From Actinopolymorpha pittospori (lineage in GTDB: Bacteria > Actinomycetota > Actinomycetes > Propionibacteriales > Actinopolymorphaceae), in assembly GCF_014873875.1 (NCBI RefSeq), contig NZ_JADBEM010000001.1:10346717-10410716 (forward strand): a stretch of DNA of 64,000 bases, in the 5' to 3' direction. Below the pieces are notes generated by a model. The model had not been told where the DNA came from. It was given only the letters and a program-made list of their open reading frames with translations, and did no database searches. Positions 61,388 through 64,000 of the stretch are shown here, piece after piece. The stretch's first letter is position 1. Each line of letters starts with the position of its first letter. Position numbers and translations under genes: made by a program.

Positions 61388-62134
61388 GTGGTCCAACCAA
61401 CTGATGCCTTCCGCGCGGTCGAGCGTTCCAAGGTCTACGCGGCGGTGGTCGACCAGATCCTGCGCGCCATCTCCGCCGGCACCTTTCCCCCTGGTAGCGC
61501 GCTGCCCGCCGAACGGGCGCTCGCCGACCAGCTGTCGGTGAGTCGCGGTTCGCTGCGGGAGGCGATCCGGGTGCTGGAGCACGCCGGCGTGCTGGACGTC
61601 CGCGTCGGCAGCGGCACCTATGTCGCGGACGGGGGCCGCTCCCCGACGGCCATGCTGCGCGCCCAGGCGGCGGCCATCGGCGAGCACAGCCCCCTCGACC
61701 TGATCGTCGCCCGCGCGGCCATCGAGCCCGTCTGCGCCGCACACGCGGCGACGGCGCACCAGCCGGCCGACCTGGAAGAGCTGGAGTCGGCGCTGCGTGA
61801 ACAGGCGCGGCTCACCCAGCAGGGCGAGGACCCCACGGGAGCGGACCTGGCGTTCCATCTGGCGGTGGCCGCGGCGTCCCACAACGGCGTCCTGCTGGCG
61901 CTGGAGCAGAACCTCATCGAGCTCATGCACGAACAGACGTGGAGCGACCTCAAGCACCGCTCCCGCAGCCGGGTCCACGCGGCCGAACAGTTCCTGGAGC
62001 ACCACGAGCTGGTGCTGGGCGCCATCAGGCAGCGTGATCCGCGCCGGGCCAGCCAGTTGATGTCCATGCACATGAGCGCGATCGAGGCGGGTCTGGTCGC
62101 CGAACTCGAAGGCCCGGACCGCAGCGGTGGCTGA
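61388..62134 (+). CDS. FadR-subfamily GntR transcriptional regulator
   Basis: The 248-aa protein has an N-terminal winged helix (GSALPAERALADQLSVSRGSLREAIRVLEHAGVL, split across helices 2-3) and a C-terminal helical FCD ligand-binding domain with His residues for metal binding (LIVARAAIEPVCAAHAA, DLAFHLAVAAASHN). FadR-type regulators respond to sugar acids or organic acids. The start codon overlaps one of its own presumed operators. It is divergent from the operon at 61165-53813, its likely target. Confidence 0.93.
   Translation: MVQPTDAFRAVERSKVYAAVVDQILRAISAGTFPPGSALPAERALADQLSVSRGSLREAIRVLEHAGVLDVRVGSGTYVADGGRSPTAMLRAQAAAIGEHSPLDLIVARAAIEPVCAAHAATAHQPADLEELESALREQARLTQQGEDPTGADLAFHLAVAAASHNGVLLALEQNLIELMHEQTWSDLKHRSRSRVHAAEQFLEHHELVLGAIRQRDPRRASQLMSMHMSAIEAGLVAELEGPDRSGG
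61389..61399. promoter_or_regulatory. FadR/GntR-type operator overlapping the regulator start codon
   Basis: The second exact TGGT-CCA-ACCA begins one base into the GTG codon and encodes part of MVQPT. The regulator would sit on its own start, blocking transcription or early elongation. Together with 61246-61256, 143 bp away, it could allow looping. Confidence 0.7.
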
Positions 62135-62148
62135 CGGTCCGGGCCTTC
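62108..62148. terminator. Bidirectional terminator hairpin overlapping the gntR-type 3' end
   Basis: GAAGGCCCGGACCG (62108-62121) and CGGTCCGGGCCTTC (62135-62148) form a perfect 14-bp stem with a 13-base loop. The left arm and loop encode the last residues of the regulator, and the stop codon sits at 62132-62134. It lies between convergent genes and can end both transcripts. Confidence 0.85.
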
Positions 62149-62173
62149 AGGTGTGCGGGAGTCGCTTTGCTCG

Positions 62174-63016
62174 CTATCCCTTGAGTCCGGTCATCGTGAT
62201 GCCCTGGATGAAGTACTTCTGGGCGAAGATGTAGACCAGGATCACCGGTAGCACCGCGATGGTCGCGCCCGCCATCAGCAGCGTGATCTGGGTGAAGTAC
62301 TCGTTCTGGAACTGCGCGAGGGCCACCGGCAGGGTCTGCAGGTTCTCGGAGTTGATGTAGATCAGCGGCCCGAAGAGGTCGTTCCAGGAGTCGAGGAAGG
62401 TGAAGATGGAGATCGCCGCGAGGGCCGGAGTGGTCTGCGGCAGCATGATCCGCCAGAACACCGTGAACGTCCCGGCTCCGTCCACCCGGGCGGCGTCCTC
62501 GAGTTCCTGCGGCAGGGTCTTGAAGTACTGCCGCATCAGGAACGTCGCGAAGACCGGTGTGAAGACCCGCGGCACCCACAGCGGGAACTGGGTGTCGATC
62601 CAGCCGATCTGCCGGAAGATGAGGTACTGCGGGATGAGGTAGGCGATGCCGGGGATCATCGCGGTGGCCAACACCACCAGGAACAGGATGTCTCGGCCCG
62701 GGAAGCGCAGCCGCCCGAACGCGAACCCCGCGAGGGACGCGACGATCAGCAGTCCGAAGACGTTGATGAACGCGAGCTTCACGCTGTTCCAGAAGAACAC
62801 CGGGATGAGTTCGAGCACCTGCACGTAGTTGGCCCACTGCGGCTGGCTCGGGAACAACGTCGGTGGGACGGCGAGGACCTGACCCTCCTCCTTCAGCGAC
62901 GCACCGATCATCCACAGCAGTGGCAGTACGAACGCGATGGCGAGGCCGATCATCACGATGTACGTGATCACGTCCAGCACTCTGGCCAACGTGGGGTTGG
63001 TACGTTGGTCAGCCAT
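62174..63016 (-). CDS. Carbohydrate ABC transporter permease, MalG type (right-end operon)
   Basis: The 280-aa protein has six helices (VITYIVMIGLAIAFVLPLLW first) and the EAA loop ELEDAARVDGAGTFTVFWRI with MLPQTTP. The 5' end overlaps the MalF-type gene by 8 bp. It is the last gene of an SBP-MalF-MalG operon that continues beyond the right edge. Confidence 0.94.
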   Translation of the reverse strand: MADQRTNPTLARVLDVITYIVMIGLAIAFVLPLLWMIGASLKEEGQVLAVPPTLFPSQPQWANYVQVLELIPVFFWNSVKLAFINVFGLLIVASLAGFAFGRLRFPGRDILFLVVLATAMIPGIAYLIPQYLIFRQIGWIDTQFPLWVPRVFTPVFATFLMRQYFKTLPQELEDAARVDGAGTFTVFWRIMLPQTTPALAAISIFTFLDSWNDLFGPLIYINSENLQTLPVALAQFQNEYFTQITLLMAGATIAVLPVILVYIFAQKYFIQGITMTGLKG

Positions 63017-63959
63017 AGAACACCCACCTTCGCTGAAGCTTCCACTGTCCGTAGGTCACCAGGCCGAGGATGATGAACAGCAGCCAGGCCATCGCCGAGG
63101 CGTAGCCGAGCCTCCCGGACGCGAACGCCATCTGGTACAGGTAGTAGATGTAGACGCTGGTCGAGTGACCAGGGCCACCGTGGGTCATGACGTAGATGAC
63201 GCCGAACACCTGGAACGACGTGATGAACTGCGTCACCGCCACGAAGAAGATCTGTGGCGTGAGGAGCGGGAGCGTGATCTGCGAGATGCGCTTCCAGGCG
63301 CTCGCGCCGTCGATCTCGGCCGCCTCGTAGAGGTCCTTCGGGATGCCCTGCAGACCGGCGAGGAAGATCACCATCGGATACCCGGCGCCCTGCCAGACGC
63401 TGACGATGACCACCGCGGGCAACGCCCAGGTGGAGTTCGACAGCCAGGCCGGACCGTCGATACCGACCATGCCCAGCACGGCGTTGATCGGTCCGCGCTC
63501 GGGGCTGTAGAGCCAGAACCAGATGTAGCCGACCGCCACCACGTTGGTGATGTAGGGCGCGAAGTAGGCCGCCCGCATCAGCGCGATGCCGCGCAGCTTC
63601 CGGTTGCACAGCAGGGCGAGGATGAAGCCGAGCCCGGTCGTCAACGGGATCGCGAGGACCGTGAAGACGATCGTGTTGCGCAGCGTCTCCAGGAACAACG
63701 GGTCGGCGGTGAACATCTCCTGGTAGTTGCCCAGGCCCACGAACACCGGTGGGGTGATGCCGTCCCAGTCGGTGAACGACATGTAGATCGAGACGAAGAT
63801 GGGGATGGCCTGGAAGGCCACGATCCCCAGAATGAGTGGGGCGATGTAGAGGAACCCCTCGTACTTCGCGAGTTGACGCATACGTGGACTGGAGCGCAGG
63901 CCTCGGACCCCGGAGGGGCGAAGCTCTGCGCTCCTTTCCTTAGTGACCGTTGGGTTCAT
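63009..63959 (-). CDS. Carbohydrate ABC transporter permease, MalF type (right-end operon)
   Basis: The 316-aa protein has six helices (YEGFLYIAPLILGIVAFQAI first) and the EAA loop DLYEAAEIDGASAWKRISQI with TLPLLTP. The ATG at 63959 follows a short gap after the binding-protein stop at 63977-63979. It is translationally coupled to the MalG gene. Confidence 0.94.
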   Translation of the reverse strand: MNPTVTKERSAELRPSGVRGLRSSPRMRQLAKYEGFLYIAPLILGIVAFQAIPIFVSIYMSFTDWDGITPPVFVGLGNYQEMFTADPLFLETLRNTIVFTVLAIPLTTGLGFILALLCNRKLRGIALMRAAYFAPYITNVVAVGYIWFWLYSPERGPINAVLGMVGIDGPAWLSNSTWALPAVVIVSVWQGAGYPMVIFLAGLQGIPKDLYEAAEIDGASAWKRISQITLPLLTPQIFFVAVTQFITSFQVFGVIYVMTHGGPGHSTSVYIYYLYQMAFASGRLGYASAMAWLLFIILGLVTYGQWKLQRRWVFYG

Positions 63960-63976
63960 GAGAGTTGCTGACCGCC

Positions 63977-64000
63977 TCAGCCCTTGTTAATGATCTTCTC
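63977..64000 (-). CDS. 3' end of a sugar-binding protein gene
   Basis: Only seven codons (EKIINKG) and the stop are visible. The position directly before a MalF-MalG pair and the typical lysine-rich ending fit a solute-binding protein. The rest is outside the window. Confidence 0.6.
   Translation of the reverse strand, partial: EKIINKG

Overview
The window is high-GC DNA from an actinobacterium. Support comes from the strong codon bias, frequent GTG starts, GTGA/ATGA start-stop overlaps, NarL-type two-component pairs, a mycothiol-type TIGR03086/DinB protein, LLM flavin oxidoreductases and abundant ATPase-less sugar ABC operons. The mix resembles soil Propionibacteriales such as Actinopolymorpha or Kribbella relatives, but that placement is inference. 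No rRNA, tRNA or CRISPR array was seen.

Region 1 (1-12.3 kb): the 5' part of a phosphoribulokinase-like kinase, a GAF histidine kinase/response regulator pair, a SoxR-type regulator divergent from an FMN reductase with a textbook 19-bp-spacer operator promoter, a phosphotransferase, a DUF1579-like protein, a 1062-aa secreted discoidin-domain protein, and a translationally coupled pair. That pair is a fused glycosyltransferase-WS/DGAT acyltransferase (830 aa) followed by a multidrug/metabolite-type membrane transporter. It is the most unusual locus seen here.

Region 2 (12.6-30.3 kb): two tandem near-identical LLM oxidoreductases, a secreted protein with a subtilase-like N-terminus but no protease domain, GNAT, NUDIX, methyltransferase, a MarR/DinB divergon over a 37-bp palindrome, a Gfo/Idh/MocA oxidoreductase divergent from a 625-aa barrel-like protein, a DsbA-like/HxlR divergon, DUF1801, a lipoprotein, and an MMPL exporter divergent from its likely histidine kinase/response regulator pair.

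Region 3 (30.4-46.1 kb): two TnpB-carrying elements have broken host genes. A lone tnpB lies in a GNAT-like gene. An IS607-type tnpA-tnpB element lies in a mycothiol-type glycosyltransferase that has also collected frameshifts. Between them lie LtrA, an IclR-linked sugar ABC operon, an AraC/PhyH/SDR group, a secreted propeller-like protein and an aldo/keto reductase.

Region 4 (46.2-64 kb): carbohydrate uptake and breakdown. A LacI regulator with twin 12-bp operators lies next to a glycosidase-like gene and an SBP-MalF-MalG operon. A FadR/GntR regulator with two TGGT-CCA-ACCA operators faces a six-gene operon (two sugar-acid-type dehydrogenases, MalF, MalG, SBP, glycosidase-like) in which malG carries an internal TGA. 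A third permease pair and the last codons of its binding protein close the window. No ABC ATPase gene is present, so these importers probably use a shared MsmK-type ATPase encoded elsewhere.
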